Below are positions 44,273 through 55,947 of a stretch of DNA of 64,000 bases, piece by piece. The DNA comes from Paludibacteraceae bacterium (GTDB lineage Bacteria; Bacteroidota; Bacteroidia; Bacteroidales; Paludibacteraceae), in contig JAFVDD010000021.1 of NCBI GenBank assembly GCA_017478725.1, forward strand, positions 49,985-113,984. Direction: 5' to 3'. Every line of letters starts with the position of its first letter. Position 1 is the stretch's first letter. The position numbers and the translations under genes were made by a program. A model generated the notes under the pieces. That model worked only from the letters and a program-made list of their open reading frames with translations. It searched no databases and was not told the DNA's origin.

Positions 44273-45456
44273 GATTTTTTAATACTATACGAGATACATT
44301 TATAGGCTTGCTCGGCTTTCGCCAGCGCTTTCTCTACCGATTCGTCGGTCGCCAGCACGACACCATATCGGCGGTGGCCGTGAACCTCAGGTTTGCCGAA
44401 GATACGCACTTGTACGCCCGGAATCGCCAAGGCTTTGTCTACACCTTCGAAAACAACTTCTTTGCCTTCGCCTTCAATCACGATAGCCTTGCTGGCTGAA
44501 GGTTGGAAGAAACGAACCTCCGGAATCGGCAGACCCAGTACGGCGCGGGCATGAAGCGCGAACTCGCTCAAATCCTGACTAATCATCGTTACCATACCTG
44601 TGTCATGCGGACGAGGACTGACTTCGGAGAAAATCACTTTGTTGCCCTGCACGAACATCTCCACGCCGAAAATGCCGTAACCGCCCAGCGCGTCAGTAAC
44701 CGTCTTGGCGATGTGCTGTGCTTGCCGCAATGCATCATCACTCATCGCCTGCGGTTGCCACGACTCGCGGTAGTCGCCATCCACTTGGTGATGACCTATC
44801 GGGTTAAGGAATGTAGTGCCACCCGCATGACGTACGGTCAGCAAAGTTATTTCGTAATCAAAATGGATGAACCCCTCAACAATGACGCGGCCCGCTCCTG
44901 CCCTGCCGCCTTCTTGCGAAACACCCCATGCTTGCTCAATCTCTGCCTCCGAATGAACGGTCGATTGACCGTGACCCGAAGAAGACATAATCGGTTTTAC
45001 TACACACGGGATACCGATTTCCTTCACTGCGGCGATGAACTCATCGTGATTGTCTGCAAATTTATACGGAGCCGTAGGCAAATTCAACTCCTCCGATGCC
45101 AGGCGGCGGATGGCTTCGCGGTTCATCGTCAGGAATGCCGCTTTGGCTGTCGGGATCACATGATAGCCTTCTTTCTCCAGTTCTTCCAGCGTAGGTGTTG
45201 CGATAGCCTCAACTTCCGGAATGATAAGCGACGGATGCTCCGCCTCAATGATCTCACGCAGACGTTTGCCGTCCAGCATATTGAACACATAGGAGCGGTG
45301 AGCAACTTGCATAGCCGGCGCATTGGCATAGTGGTCGCATGCGATCACTTCTACTCCATACCGTTGGAGTTCCATGGTGACTTCTTTCCCTAATTCTCCG
45401 CTACCGAGTAGCAGTGCGCGTGTGGCTACTTGAGTAAGTGGGGTTCCGATTTTCAT
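44269..45456 (-). CDS. purT: Formate-dependent GAR transformylase
   Basis: Makes FGAR from GAR, ATP and free formate, replacing the folate-dependent PurN. From ATG 45456 (M-K-I-G-T-P-L) it has 395 residues with the ATP-grasp fold: [19 protein letters not shown] and the metal/ATP site [11 protein letters not shown]. No PurN is in the window, making this the likely only step-3 enzyme here. 28 bases after folD. Confidence 0.95.
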   Translation of the reverse strand: MKIGTPLTQVATRALLLGSGELGKEVTMELQRYGVEVIACDHYANAPAMQVAHRSYVFNMLDGKRLREIIEAEHPSLIIPEVEAIATPTLEELEKEGYHVIPTAKAAFLTMNREAIRRLASEELNLPTAPYKFADNHDEFIAAVKEIGIPCVVKPIMSSSGHGQSTVHSEAEIEQAWGVSQEGGRAGAGRVIVEGFIHFDYEITLLTVRHAGGTTFLNPIGHHQVDGDYRESWQPQAMSDDALRQAQHIAKTVTDALGGYGIFGVEMFVQGNKVIFSEVSPRPHDTGMVTMISQDLSEFALHARAVLGLPIPEVRFFQPSASKAIVIEGEGKEVVFEGVDKALAIPGVQVRIFGKPEVHGHRRYGVVLATDESVEKALAKAEQAYKCISYSIKKS

Positions 45457-45484
45457 TGTAGTACGAGTATTTCTATAACTTTCG

Positions 45485-46348
45485 TTACTGATTAGCACAT
45501 AGGTTAGACATTCGTCGGTTGTAACACTTCAGCGTATTGTACATTAGCATGGATATGGTCATAGGACCGACACCGCCCGGCACAGGAGTAATAGCCCCTG
45601 CAACCGGCGCAACGGAATCAAAATCGACATCTCCCGCTATTTTACCGTCTTCCATGCGGTTAATGCCCACATCGATTACAGTAGCACCCGGCTTCACCAT
45701 ATCGCCTTTTATCATTTTCGCTTTACCTACAGCCACTACCAAGATGTCTGCTTCGCGGCAAATGGCACCTAAATCAGCAGTGCGGCTGTGCGCAATCGTC
45801 ACTGTGCAATTCTTGTCTAACAGCAACTTGGCAATGGGTTTGCCGACAATATTACTGCGACCTACCACTACGGCGTGGCGTCCTTCCAGCGGAGTGCCGC
45901 TCTTTGCTAACAATGCCATGATGCCCATCGGCGTACAGGGAACGATAGTCTCTTGGTTCAGCCATAGCTTGGCGACGTTGGTAGGATGAAAACCATCCAC
46001 GTCTTTCTCCTGTGCGATAGCCTCAATCACACTTTGTTCGTCTATATGTTTGGGCAACGGCAGTTGTACCAGAATACCATCTACCATCTCATTCTCGTTG
46101 CGGCTGCGAATGATACGGAGCAATTCGTCTTGACTCGTTGATTCAGGCAATTGAATCAGTTCTCCGTCAAACCCGCAGTATTCGGTAGCTTTGATTTTGC
46201 TTTTCACGTACGACATACTGGCGGGATTCTCACCCACGATAATCACATCCAGACACGGCTTGCGACCGTACTGTTTGGTCAGTGTCTCCACTTGCTCGCG
46301 AACCTCGTCCTTGAGCTGCTGTGCTATTGCTTTTCCGTCTATTATCAT
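45485..46348 (-). CDS. folD: Methylenetetrahydrofolate dehydrogenase/cyclohydrolase
   Basis: Makes 10-formyl-THF, the one-carbon donor for PurH. 287 residues from ATG 46348 (M-I-I-D-G-K-A-I-A), overlapping the purD stop as ATGA. Catalytic Tyr/Lys in S-Y-V-K-S-K, Q-L-P-L-P loop and the C-terminal [10 protein letters not shown]. The longer upstream frame is inside purD. Confidence 0.96.
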   Translation of the reverse strand: MIIDGKAIAQQLKDEVREQVETLTKQYGRKPCLDVIIVGENPASMSYVKSKIKATEYCGFDGELIQLPESTSQDELLRIIRSRNENEMVDGILVQLPLPKHIDEQSVIEAIAQEKDVDGFHPTNVAKLWLNQETIVPCTPMGIMALLAKSGTPLEGRHAVVVGRSNIVGKPIAKLLLDKNCTVTIAHSRTADLGAICREADILVVAVGKAKMIKGDMVKPGATVIDVGINRMEDGKIAGDVDFDSVAPVAGAITPVPGGVGPMTISMLMYNTLKCYNRRMSNLCANQ

Positions 46349-47595
46349 AATGCCCAATGTGCTATATCTTTTCTGTAAAATAAGTTGGTGCAATGGATTT
46401 TCTCAATCTCCTCATAAGCTTTTTGCTGCGCCTGACGAACATCGTCTCCGTGCGCTATACACATCAGCACACGTCCGCCGTTAGTGACCAATTGCCCGTC
46501 CTTTACAGCCGTTCCCATATGCAGAACAAGTCCGTCAAAGTCCTCTGTACCGGTTATCTCTGCGCCCTTTTGATATGCGCCCGGATAACCCTTTGAGGCA
46601 AGTACTACGCCCACGGTAGCTTGCTTTCGCCATGCTATATTGTCTATGATTTCTCCGACAGCGATAGCATGGAATACCATATAGGCATCGGTTTCCAATA
46701 GTGGCAGAACGACCTCTGTCTCCGGATCACCGAAACGGGCATTGAATTCTATCACTTTGATGCCGTCTTTGGTCTTCATCAATCCTCCGTAGAGCACGCC
46801 TGTCAGCGGTTTGCCCTCTTTGACCATTGCATCGGCTACCGCTTGAAGAATATGCTCTTTCGCCCACTGCTCTTCTTCTGCGCTGATGAACGGAAGTGGA
46901 GTATATGCGCCCATACCGCCGGTATTGGGACCTTTGTCGCCATCGAACGCACGTTTGTGGTCTTGACTCAACGGCATCGGATAAACGTGCTGATGGTCCA
47001 CAAAGGCCATAAAGGAGAACTCCGGTCCTTCCAAATAATCCTCGATGACTACCTTGCCTTTACCGAACGCTTCGCCTACCAGCATATCTTTCAACGTCAG
47101 CACTGCTTCTTGCTCGTCCTGCGCAATCACTACGCCCTTGCCTGCTGCCAGACCGTCATATTTGAGTACGGTAGGATACGTGTTGCGCAAACGCACATAT
47201 GCAATGGCTTCGTCGTAAGTATCGAAACTGCGATATGCCGCTGTCGGCACATAGTATTTGGCCATCAACTCTTTGGCAAACTCCTTGCTGGCTTCAATCT
47301 GCGTAGCGGCCTTGGTATGACCGAACACAGGAATACCGGCAGCACGGAAAACATCTACTATACCGGCAGCCAAAGCGGCTTCCGGACCCACCACGCAGAG
47401 GTCTATCTGATGTGTTTGGGCAAAAGAGAGCAGTTTCTCTACCTCTGTGTCTTTGATTGCCACACACTCTGCTAACTGTGCTATGCCGGCATTACCCGGC
47501 GCACAATAGATATGTCCCACTTGTGTACTGCGACTCAGTTGATACACGATTGCATGCTCACGGCCGCCTGATCCTATGACTAATACCTTCTTCAT
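46345..47595 (-). CDS. purD: Phosphoribosylamine-glycine ligase
   Basis: Purine step 2. 416 residues, ATP-grasp: G-S-G-G-R-E-H-A at the start, central lid, and R-F-G-D-P-E-T-E. ATG overlaps the purH stop by one base (TAATG) and the end overlaps folD. Confidence 0.96.
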   Translation of the reverse strand: MKKVLVIGSGGREHAIVYQLSRSTQVGHIYCAPGNAGIAQLAECVAIKDTEVEKLLSFAQTHQIDLCVVGPEAALAAGIVDVFRAAGIPVFGHTKAATQIEASKEFAKELMAKYYVPTAAYRSFDTYDEAIAYVRLRNTYPTVLKYDGLAAGKGVVIAQDEQEAVLTLKDMLVGEAFGKGKVVIEDYLEGPEFSFMAFVDHQHVYPMPLSQDHKRAFDGDKGPNTGGMGAYTPLPFISAEEEQWAKEHILQAVADAMVKEGKPLTGVLYGGLMKTKDGIKVIEFNARFGDPETEVVLPLLETDAYMVFHAIAVGEIIDNIAWRKQATVGVVLASKGYPGAYQKGAEITGTEDFDGLVLHMGTAVKDGQLVTNGGRVLMCIAHGDDVRQAQQKAYEEIEKIHCTNLFYRKDIAHWAL

Positions 47596-49157
47596 CAGTG
47601 TTTGAAATGACGCATTCCTGTGAAAAGCATTGCTATATGATGTACGTTTGCTGCATCAACACTCTCTTGATCGCGCACACTGCCACCGGGTTGCACTATT
47701 GCACTTATACCGTATTCCGCAGCACTCTCTACACTGTCCCCAAAGGGGAAGAAACCGTCCGATGCCATCAACAGACCGGCTTGCTTTATATCGACGCCCT
47801 CTGCTTTCAAGGCTTCTTCGGCTTGCTTTAGTGCAATACCGGCCGAACCTACTCTGTTCATCTGACCGGCACCGACTCCGTAAGTGCGACCATTCTTCAC
47901 TACCACGATAGCGTTGGACTTAACATGTTTCACTATACGCCAACCGAACTGCATATCCGTCATTTGTTCGTCCGTCGGTTTGGTCTCTGTAACGCACATC
48001 TCTTTTGTCAGACGGATGGTCTCTGTATCCAGTTGTTGCGCAAGCAGACCTCCGTTAACCGATACGTATTGCATCTGTTTCGGAGTCTCGGAAGACATAT
48101 CGACTTCCAGCAAACGCAGGTTCTTCTTTGTTTCCAATACAGTTAATGCTTCCTCAGTAAACTGCGGTGCCATGATGATCTCCAGGAAGATTGGCTTCAT
48201 TGCTTCCGCCATCTCTTTGGTCACCACGCAGTTGGTTGCTACGATACCGCCGAAAATGGATACACGGTCTGCATCATAGGCTTTCTGCCATGCCTCCAAA
48301 CCGTCTTTGCCGATAGCTGCACCGCACGGATTCATGTGCTTGAGTCCCACGCAGAAAGGTGTCTTGCCGAACTCGCGGACGATATTCAGCGCAGCGTTTG
48401 CATCCTGTATGTTGTTATATGACAATTCTTTGCCATGCAACTGGCGTGCAGATGCCAAGGAATAAGGCACTTGCTCCATAGCGGCATAGAACTTCGCATC
48501 CTGATGCGGGTTCTCTCCATAACGGAGCCCCTGCTTGAGGTCATACTCCAGGAACAGTTTCTCATTCAGCCCTGCCGCTTTGCGCATATACGTAGCGATA
48601 CACATATCGTATTCAGCCGTGTGCGTGTACGCCTTGGCGCTCAACTCCAGTCGCGTCTCCTTCTTTGTGTTGCCTTCTGCTTGTATCTCGGCGAGCACAC
48701 GCTTGTAATCATTTGGGTCGCAGACAACGGTCACGTCGTTCCAGTTCTTGGCTGCCGAGCGTAACATCGAGGGACCGCCGATATCAATCTTCTCAATGGC
48801 CTCTGCCATCGTTGTGCCTTCTTTGGCAATCGTCTCGCGAAAAGGATAGAGATTGACGCAAACCATGTCAATCAGTTCAATGCCGTTCTGCGCCAATGCC
48901 TCCATGTGCGATGGTTCGTCGCGACGTGCTAACAAGGCGCCGTGTACCTTCGGGTGAAGGGTCTTCAAACGCCCGTCACAAATCTCAGGGAAACCGGTCA
49001 CCTCACTGATTCCGATGGTCTTTATACCGCTTTCCTCCAATAGCTTCTGCGTGCCTCCTGTGGCAATAATCTCCCACCCCGCAAGTTGCAGGCCTTTTAC
49101 AAACTCCACCAGACCGGTCTTGTCACTGACGGACATTAATGCTCTTTTCTTACTCAT
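47595..49157 (-). CDS. purH: Bifunctional AICAR transformylase/IMP cyclohydrolase
   Basis: Last two steps to IMP. 520 residues: MGS-fold IMP cyclohydrolase (1-190, S-V-S-D-K-T-G-L) and AICAR transformylase (200-520) with L-R-Y-G-E-N-P-H-Q and the K-H-x-N-P-C-G-A motif. Uses 10-formyl-THF from FolD. 14 bases after purM. Confidence 0.96.
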   Translation of the reverse strand: MSKKRALMSVSDKTGLVEFVKGLQLAGWEIIATGGTQKLLEESGIKTIGISEVTGFPEICDGRLKTLHPKVHGALLARRDEPSHMEALAQNGIELIDMVCVNLYPFRETIAKEGTTMAEAIEKIDIGGPSMLRSAAKNWNDVTVVCDPNDYKRVLAEIQAEGNTKKETRLELSAKAYTHTAEYDMCIATYMRKAAGLNEKLFLEYDLKQGLRYGENPHQDAKFYAAMEQVPYSLASARQLHGKELSYNNIQDANAALNIVREFGKTPFCVGLKHMNPCGAAIGKDGLEAWQKAYDADRVSIFGGIVATNCVVTKEMAEAMKPIFLEIIMAPQFTEEALTVLETKKNLRLLEVDMSSETPKQMQYVSVNGGLLAQQLDTETIRLTKEMCVTETKPTDEQMTDMQFGWRIVKHVKSNAIVVVKNGRTYGVGAGQMNRVGSAGIALKQAEEALKAEGVDIKQAGLLMASDGFFPFGDSVESAAEYGISAIVQPGGSVRDQESVDAANVHHIAMLFTGMRHFKH

Positions 49158-49171
49158 GTTATTGTTCCAGA

Positions 49172-50203
49172 TTATTTACTTATTATTTCATTCTGGCCTG
49201 CTTTAACATAGCCGATTATCTGTGCTTTTGTTGCCGTCTTGTTTAGGATGGACAGCACTCTGTCTGCATCACTCTCCGAAACAGCAAGTACCATGCCTAT
49301 ACCCATATTGAAGACATTAAACATCTCCCTATGCGGAATCTGTCCCTTCTGCTCCAGAAAACGGAAAATCGGGAGTATATCCCAGCTGCCTTCCTCTATA
49401 TGAAAACCCTGTCCCGGAAGGAAAATGCGAGGAATGTTCTCGTCAAATCCTCCGCCGGTGATATGTGCCACACCGTGTACATCAACCTGACGGATGACAT
49501 CCAGCACCGGTTTGACATATATCATTGTAGGCGTTAGCAGGATTTCTCCTAATGTTTTCTCGGAGTCCAACTCTTGATAAACTTTATGCAAATCGAGGTT
49601 GGCATCCTTTACAATCTTGCGAACCAGAGAATACCCATTGGAGTGTACCCCTGAGGAAGAAATACCAATCAATACATCGCCTGCTTTGACTTTCGTACCG
49701 TCAATCAGTTTGGATTTCTCCACCACTCCTGTCGTATAACCGGCAATGTCGTATTCGCCGTTCTCATACATGCCAGGCATCTCGGCTGTCTCACCGCCTA
49801 CCAGGGCACATCCCGCTTGACGGCAACCTTCCGCTACTCCGCTCACGATAGCCTCAATCTGCGCAGGGATATTATGTCCCGTAGCAATGTAATCGAGAAA
49901 AATAAGCGGTTCGGCTCCTTGTGCCAGCACATCGTTCACGCACATCGCTACGGCGTCAATGCCTATTGTGTCGTGCTTGTCCATCGCAAACGCGATCTTA
50001 AGTTTTGTTCCCACACCGTCAGTGCCGCTGACCAAAATCGGTTCTTTCACGTTTAGTGCCGAGAGATCAAACATTCCTCCGAACGATCCGATGGAACCCA
50101 TCGAGCCCTTACGTTCTGTCGAACGCACATGTGATTTGATTCTGCGTACTACCTCGTATCCGGCTTCCAGATTTACGCCTGCTGCTTCATAATGTTGCGC
50201 CAT
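49172..50203 (-). CDS. purM: AIR synthase
   Basis: Purine step 5, ATP-dependent ring closure of FGAM. 343 residues with G-T-D-G-V-G-T-K and G-G-E-T-A-E-M-P-G motifs. Usual length. Lies 14 bases after purL. Confidence 0.96.
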   Translation of the reverse strand: MAQHYEAAGVNLEAGYEVVRRIKSHVRSTERKGSMGSIGSFGGMFDLSALNVKEPILVSGTDGVGTKLKIAFAMDKHDTIGIDAVAMCVNDVLAQGAEPLIFLDYIATGHNIPAQIEAIVSGVAEGCRQAGCALVGGETAEMPGMYENGEYDIAGYTTGVVEKSKLIDGTKVKAGDVLIGISSSGVHSNGYSLVRKIVKDANLDLHKVYQELDSEKTLGEILLTPTMIYVKPVLDVIRQVDVHGVAHITGGGFDENIPRIFLPGQGFHIEEGSWDILPIFRFLEQKGQIPHREMFNVFNMGIGMVLAVSESDADRVLSILNKTATKAQIIGYVKAGQNEIISK

Positions 50204-50217
50204 ATATATCGTTTTAT

Positions 50218-53200
50218 TTAGTGCTTGAAATAGTTTACTGCGTTTTCAAACAATGGTTGGTGTTTGTTTCCGGAGATATTAGTGAAGACGCCTTCCTCCC
50301 ATCGTTCCGTATGGCCCATCTTGCCAAGGATCTGCCCGTTTGGAGAGATGAGTCCCTCAATGGCGTAGCATGAGCCGTTGGGATTATAAGGAGACTCCAT
50401 CGTCGCTTCGCCCGTGCATGGATCGGCATATCGGAAAGCGACTTGTCCGTTCTCAAAGAGCTGCTTCGCCAGTGCCTCGCTCACTACCAGTTTGCCCTCT
50501 CCGTGGCTGACCGCAATGCTATATAGGTCACCGATTGCCATTCCTTTGAGCCAAGGGCTGTTAGTCGTAGAGACAGTAGTGGTTACCATCTGCGAAACGT
50601 GGCGGTTTATATCGTTGCGGAACAATGTCGGACTTGCGGTTGTCACTTGTCCTAAATGGCCATATGGTAACAAGCCTGATTTGATCAGTGCCTGGAAGCC
50701 GTTGCAGATTCCTAAAATGAGTCCACCGCGGCTCAACAGGTTCTCTACGGCACGGCTGATCTTTTGCTGATTGAGTACAGAAACAATAAATTTTGCAGAT
50801 CCGTCCGGTTCGTCACCAAGTGAGAAACCGCCGGCCAACATCAGTATCTGTGCGCGGCGGATGTGCGTCTCCATCTCGTCGATGGACGAAATCACATCGC
50901 GTTCGGTTAGGTTACGGAAAATTGTCATTTCCACCTCTGCACCGGCCTTCCGCCACGCTTTAGCGCTGTCATAATCACAGTTCGTACCCGGGAAAACGGG
51001 TATATATACTATTGGTTTTCTGCCATTCAAGTCTTCGTGCGCAGGGATGGCAGGCATGCAGTTTTTAGATGTTACACCTTGTGGTATCAGCTCATTATGC
51101 TGCGCCTTCTTTGTAGAGGGATAAACCTTGTCAAATGGTGCGGTGCAAGCCTCAAATAGTTTCCGGCGGTCCACAGCTTCTCCGTTGATGAGCAGTTTGT
51201 CGCTCTCTGTCACTTGCCCCAATAGTATCGCATCCGGCATATTCAGTACATCTGAAGCCTCCACCAGAATACTTCCGTATTGGTAATCAAAGAGCAGTGA
51301 ATCGTCAATACGTATCTCTGCGCCCAAGGCGTTGCCGAACGACATCTTTGCGAGAGCCTCGCAAACGCCGCCAAAACCGATAGCATAAGCCGATACAATT
51401 TTTCCTGCGAGAATCTCTTTTGTGGTATTGGACCATAGTTGTGTGAGTTGGTCAGTGTCCGGCATATAATTGCTCAAAGGTTTATGCTGCAGCAGATACA
51501 ATTTATTGCCTGCATTCTTCCATTCAGTACTGATTACTTGGTCTGCCTTGACCGTTGTAATACCGAAGGCAATCAGCGTCGGCGGCACGGATAGATGCTC
51601 AAAAGTGCCGGACATTGAATCTTTTCCTCCGATAGATGGAAGCCCCAAGGCCACTTGCATTTTCAGTGCTCCTAATAATGCGCTGAGCGGTTTGCCCCAA
51701 CTATGGCGGTCATCAGTCATGCGTTCGAAATATTCCTGATAACTGAAACGCATATGTTTGTACTCTGCTCCTGCGGCTACTACTTTGCTGCAGGCCTCTA
51801 CTACTGCATAGGCAGCACCGTGATACGGACTCCATTCTGTGATGAAGGGATTGTAGCCGAACGCCATGATCGAGGCCGTATTTGTAAATCCGTCAGTCGG
51901 TAGTTTCTGTACGCTTACTTGTGTTTCGGTACGCTGCAGACGTCCTCCGAAAGGCATCAAAACTGTTGATCGACCGATAGTGGCATCGAACTCCTCGACA
52001 AGACCTTTCTGACTGGTTACATTCGCCGAACCCAGCACCTTGCACATACGCTCGGACAGCGTCGCTCCTTCCTGAGCTTGATGGAACGGGTCACGGTTCT
52101 CTACCGGCAGGATAGTTGCTTTCGCATAGTGCTTGGCACCCGCGGAATCGATAAATGCGCGGCTCAAATCCGCTACGAGTTCATCTTTATAGTATTGACG
52201 CATACGTCCCGTATCCGTCACATCCGCTACGTGCGTTACCTCTATATTGTCCATGTGGCAGAAATGCTCAAACGCTGCCTGATTCTTTTTCTCCACGACA
52301 ACCGCCATTCGTTCTTGCGATTCGGAGATTGCCAACTCCGTAGGATTGAGTCCTGCATATTTGGTAGGCACACGGTCGAGGAAAATATCCAGCCCATCAG
52401 CCAACTCGCCTATAGCCACACTCACGCCGCCTGCTCCGAAATCGTTGGATTTTTTGATCAGTTCGGTCACTTCATGACGGCGGAAGAGGCGCTGTATCTT
52501 ACGTTCCTCGGGCGCATTGCCTTTCTGTACCTCACTACCGCATGATTCAAGAGACGACTCCGTATGCTCTTTACTGGAGCCGGTAGCACCGCCTATACCA
52601 TCTCGTCCGGTACGACCGCCGAGTAGCAGAATAACATCACCGGCTGCAGGACTTTCGCGGCGTACCGCATCAGCTTTGACAGCCCCCACAACAGCTCCTA
52701 CTTCAAGTCGCTTAGCGACATAGGAAGGATGGTAAATCTCACGCACGTGAGTGGTTGCCAAGCCAATTTGGTTGCCGTAGCTGGAATATCCTGCGGCAGC
52801 CTTGCGGGAAATAATCTGTTGCGGCAGTTTGCCCGCCAGTGTCTGGTTCACCGGCGCATAGATATCGCCTGCTCCCGTCACGCGCATCGCCTGATAGACG
52901 TATGCGCGTCCGGACAGAGGGTCTCGTATAGCACCGCCCAAACACGTACTGGCGCCGCCGAAAGGCTCGATCTCCGTAGGGTGATTATGGGTCTCGTTTT
53001 TGAATTGCAGGAGCCATTTCTCCACCTTTCCATCCACGTCCACATCAATGAAAATAGAGCAAGCATTATTTTCTTCACTAACCTCAAGGTCGTCCAAAAG
53101 TCCTTTTTTCTTCAAGTAACGGGCACCTATGGTAGCCAACTCCATAAGGCAGAGCGGTTTGTTCTCACGCCCCAGCTCCACACGGATATGACGGAATGCC

Positions 53201-53940
53201 TCCAGTTCCTGCTCAATATCGGCTTTGATGAATGAATCTTCCACCTCTATATCTTCCAGAATAGTCGTGAAGGTCGTGTGGCGGCAATGATCCGACCAGT
53301 ATGTATCAATAATCCGCAGTTCTGTCTCTGCGGGATCTCTGTGCTCTTTGCTGAAATAATCAACTACGCAAGCCAAATCATCAGTATTCATAGCCAGTCC
53401 CCAGTCCTTGCAGAATGGAGCGTACTCTTCACGCTTCATGGACGTGAACCCGGCCAAAGACCTCAAGGGTTTCACTTCGGCTGTTTGCCGGCGCTCCAGT
53501 ATATCAAGATTCTTCTCGCGTGCCTCTACTGCATTGATATAGTAATGACGAATCTTCGTCATCTCCTCATTGCTCAGATTGTCCTCAAAAATCAGCAAAC
53601 GGCTGGAACGGATATCTATATCCGCATTCGGGTCTATCAGATGCACACAATCAATTGCCGACGAAGCACGTTGGTCAAACTGCCCGGGTATATACTCCAC
53701 GGCCAAATAATTTTTGCCGTCTAACGAGACCGAGTCCGTCACATCGTCGGTTACTATTTCTCCAAATACACTGTACCTGCTCTTCTCTAACAAGTCCTCG
53801 CTAAATCCGAAGAGGTCATATACGCATAGGTAGCGCATCTCTTGGATGTGCAGCCGGAGGTTCTCGTTCAGCTCGTGCCGCAGGCTCTCAGCCTCTACGC
53901 GAAACCCTTCTTTTTTCTCAACAAAAAGCCTTTTGTTCAT
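50218..53940 (-). CDS. purL: FGAM synthase, single-chain large form
   Basis: Purine step 4. A 1240-residue protein of the large (Proteobacteria/eukaryote-like) type: N-terminal PurS-like domain (about 1-140), linker, two AIR-synthase-like halves (catalytic motif E-T-H-N-H-P-T near 315) and a C-terminal glutaminase with Cys in I-L-G-I-C-N-G-F-Q. Hence no separate purS or purQ. One base after purE. Confidence 0.97.
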   Translation of the reverse strand: MNKRLFVEKKEGFRVEAESLRHELNENLRLHIQEMRYLCVYDLFGFSEDLLEKSRYSVFGEIVTDDVTDSVSLDGKNYLAVEYIPGQFDQRASSAIDCVHLIDPNADIDIRSSRLLIFEDNLSNEEMTKIRHYYINAVEAREKNLDILERRQTAEVKPLRSLAGFTSMKREEYAPFCKDWGLAMNTDDLACVVDYFSKEHRDPAETELRIIDTYWSDHCRHTTFTTILEDIEVEDSFIKADIEQELEAFRHIRVELGRENKPLCLMELATIGARYLKKKGLLDDLEVSEENNACSIFIDVDVDGKVEKWLLQFKNETHNHPTEIEPFGGASTCLGGAIRDPLSGRAYVYQAMRVTGAGDIYAPVNQTLAGKLPQQIISRKAAAGYSSYGNQIGLATTHVREIYHPSYVAKRLEVGAVVGAVKADAVRRESPAAGDVILLLGGRTGRDGIGGATGSSKEHTESSLESCGSEVQKGNAPEERKIQRLFRRHEVTELIKKSNDFGAGGVSVAIGELADGLDIFLDRVPTKYAGLNPTELAISESQERMAVVVEKKNQAAFEHFCHMDNIEVTHVADVTDTGRMRQYYKDELVADLSRAFIDSAGAKHYAKATILPVENRDPFHQAQEGATLSERMCKVLGSANVTSQKGLVEEFDATIGRSTVLMPFGGRLQRTETQVSVQKLPTDGFTNTASIMAFGYNPFITEWSPYHGAAYAVVEACSKVVAAGAEYKHMRFSYQEYFERMTDDRHSWGKPLSALLGALKMQVALGLPSIGGKDSMSGTFEHLSVPPTLIAFGITTVKADQVISTEWKNAGNKLYLLQHKPLSNYMPDTDQLTQLWSNTTKEILAGKIVSAYAIGFGGVCEALAKMSFGNALGAEIRIDDSLLFDYQYGSILVEASDVLNMPDAILLGQVTESDKLLINGEAVDRRKLFEACTAPFDKVYPSTKKAQHNELIPQGVTSKNCMPAIPAHEDLNGRKPIVYIPVFPGTNCDYDSAKAWRKAGAEVEMTIFRNLTERDVISSIDEMETHIRRAQILMLAGGFSLGDEPDGSAKFIVSVLNQQKISRAVENLLSRGGLILGICNGFQALIKSGLLPYGHLGQVTTASPTLFRNDINRHVSQMVTTTVSTTNSPWLKGMAIGDLYSIAVSHGEGKLVVSEALAKQLFENGQVAFRYADPCTGEATMESPYNPNGSCYAIEGLISPNGQILGKMGHTERWEEGVFTNISGNKHQPLFENAVNYFKH

Positions 53941-53941
53941 C

Positions 53942-54409
53942 TTAAATAACAGTTGCTAATACCTTTTCGGTTTGTTGGTGTCGGAATGCTATATATTGCT
54001 CTCTCAGGTTCCTGTCTTGCAATGCTAAAATGCTGATAGCCAATAATGCTGCGTTTTTAGCGCCGTCAATGGCTACGGTAGCAACGGGAATACCGCTTGG
54101 CATCTGGACCATGGACAGAAGACTGTCTAATCCGTCGAGGTTTTTGGATCGCACCGGTACTCCGATCACGGGAAGTTGGGTCAGACCGGCAATCACTCCC
54201 GCCAGATGAGCAGCCCCGCCGGCTCCGGCGATGATGATACTCAGTCCGCGATCCTCCGCCGTCTCCGCCCACTCCATCAGTGCATGTGCGGCACGGTGGG
54301 CAGAGATAACCCGTTTGTCCACTTCGATACCAAATGACTCAAGCGTATCAATAGCCGCTTGCATAACCGGCAGATCACTTGCCGAGCCCATAATTACTCC
54401 TACTCTCAT
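53942..54409 (-). CDS. purE: PurE, N5-CAIR mutase (class I)
   Basis: Purine step 6. 155 residues with G-S-A-S-D-L-P (8-14), S-A-H-R (40-43) and G-A-G-G-A-A-H-L, then S-L-L-S-M-V-Q-M-P-x-G-I-P-V. This is the class I pattern, which needs N5-CAIR made by PurK; no purK is in the window. The residues after S-A-H-R are A-A and not the usual T-P. Confidence 0.95.
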   Translation of the reverse strand: MRVGVIMGSASDLPVMQAAIDTLESFGIEVDKRVISAHRAAHALMEWAETAEDRGLSIIIAGAGGAAHLAGVIAGLTQLPVIGVPVRSKNLDGLDSLLSMVQMPSGIPVATVAIDGAKNAALLAISILALQDRNLREQYIAFRHQQTEKVLATVI

Positions 54410-54410
54410 A

Positions 54411-55937
54411 TTATTCCCATTCTATGGTTGAAGGTGGTTTGGACGAGATATCATAGCATATCCGGTTCACACCTTTTACTTTGTTGATAATTTCGTTGCT
54501 TATCTTAGCGAGCACTTCATACGGGATGTGTGCCCAGTCGGCTGTCATGGCGTCGCTGGATGTCACTGCGCGCAGAGCTACAGGGTTTTCGTATGTGCGC
54601 TCGTCACCCATTACGCCGACTGATTTCACTTCGCTCAGCAGAATAGCACCTGCTTGCCATATTTGGTCATATAGTCCCGCCTCGCGAAGGTTGCGGATAT
54701 AGATATCATCCGCCTCCTGAAGGATGTGTATCTTCTCGCGTGTGATATCTCCCAGAATACGTACTGCCAGTCCGGGACCCGGGAAGGGATGACGGGTAAT
54801 CAGGTGCTCCGGCATGCCCAAGCTGCGACCTACGCGGCGCACCTCGTCTTTGAACAACCAGCGGATAGGTTCGCAGAGTTGCAGATGCATATCTTTGGGC
54901 AGACCGCCTACGTTGTGATGGCTCTTGATCACTTTGCCGGTGATATTCAGGCTCTCAATCCGGTCTGGATATATGGTGCCCTGTGCCAGCCACTTGGCGT
55001 CGGTTATTTTCTGCGCTTCGGCATTGAATACCTCTACGAAATCGCGGCCGATAATCTTGCGTTTCTGTTCGGGCTCCTTCACTCCGGCCAGGTCGCTCAG
55101 GAATTTCTCGCTGGCATCTACGCCGATCACTTTCAACCCGAGTCCTTCGTAATCGCGCATCACATCGGCAAACTCGTTCTTGCGCAGCATACCGTGGTCA
55201 ACAAAGATACACGTCAGTTGGTCGCCTATTGCGCGATTGAGCAGGACTGCCACTACCGATGAATCCACGCCTCCTGACAGTCCCAGAATGACGCGATCCC
55301 TGCCTATTTGCTCTCTCAACTCGCGAACAGTAGTTTCTACAAATGCTTCTGCGCTCCATCCCTGACGCGAGCCGCAGACATTCACTACGAAGTTTTTCAG
55401 CAAAAGCGTACCTTGCAACGAGTGGAAGACCTCAGGATGAAACTGGGTACCGAATATGGGCTGTCGGCCCGGGATATAAAAAGCTGCGTTTTGCACGCTC
55501 TCGGTCGATGCAATGCAATGTGCACCTTCCGGCAGAACGGTTATGCTGTCACCGTGCGACATCCAAACCTGCGAGTCGGGTTCAAAGCCTTTGAAGAGCG
55601 GATTCTCATAATCAATAAATCTCAACTGCTGGCGTCCGTACTCCCGTGAACCGGCATTCTCTACTTTGCCGCCGTAGTTATAACTGATCAGCTGCGCGCC
55701 ATAGCAGATACCGAGTATCGGCAAGCGGTCCCTGATACCGCTCAGATCCACATGGAAGGCATCGTCCTGATAGACGCTCAGGGGTGATCCGCTTAGGATG
55801 ACACCTATCACGTCTTTGTCATCCTCCGGATACTTGTTGTAGGGCAGTATCTCGCAGAATGTATTCAGTTCGCGCACACGCCGCCCGATAAGTTGGGTGG
55901 TCTGGCTGCCGAAGTCTAATATAATGATTTTTTGCAT
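54411..55937 (-). CDS. guaA: GMP synthase (glutamine-hydrolysing)
   Basis: XMP to GMP. 508 residues from ATG 55937 ([12 protein letters not shown]); the longer frame overlaps guaB and is not homologous. Glutaminase Cys78 (G-I-C-Y-G), PP-loop S-G-G-V-D-S-S near 220, C-terminal dimerisation domain ending I-E-W-E. Ten bases after guaB. Confidence 0.97.
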   Translation of the reverse strand: MQKIIILDFGSQTTQLIGRRVRELNTFCEILPYNKYPEDDKDVIGVILSGSPLSVYQDDAFHVDLSGIRDRLPILGICYGAQLISYNYGGKVENAGSREYGRQQLRFIDYENPLFKGFEPDSQVWMSHGDSITVLPEGAHCIASTESVQNAAFYIPGRQPIFGTQFHPEVFHSLQGTLLLKNFVVNVCGSRQGWSAEAFVETTVRELREQIGRDRVILGLSGGVDSSVVAVLLNRAIGDQLTCIFVDHGMLRKNEFADVMRDYEGLGLKVIGVDASEKFLSDLAGVKEPEQKRKIIGRDFVEVFNAEAQKITDAKWLAQGTIYPDRIESLNITGKVIKSHHNVGGLPKDMHLQLCEPIRWLFKDEVRRVGRSLGMPEHLITRHPFPGPGLAVRILGDITREKIHILQEADDIYIRNLREAGLYDQIWQAGAILLSEVKSVGVMGDERTYENPVALRAVTSSDAMTADWAHIPYEVLAKISNEIINKVKGVNRICYDISSKPPSTIEWE

Positions 55938-55947
55938 ACCGGTGTGA

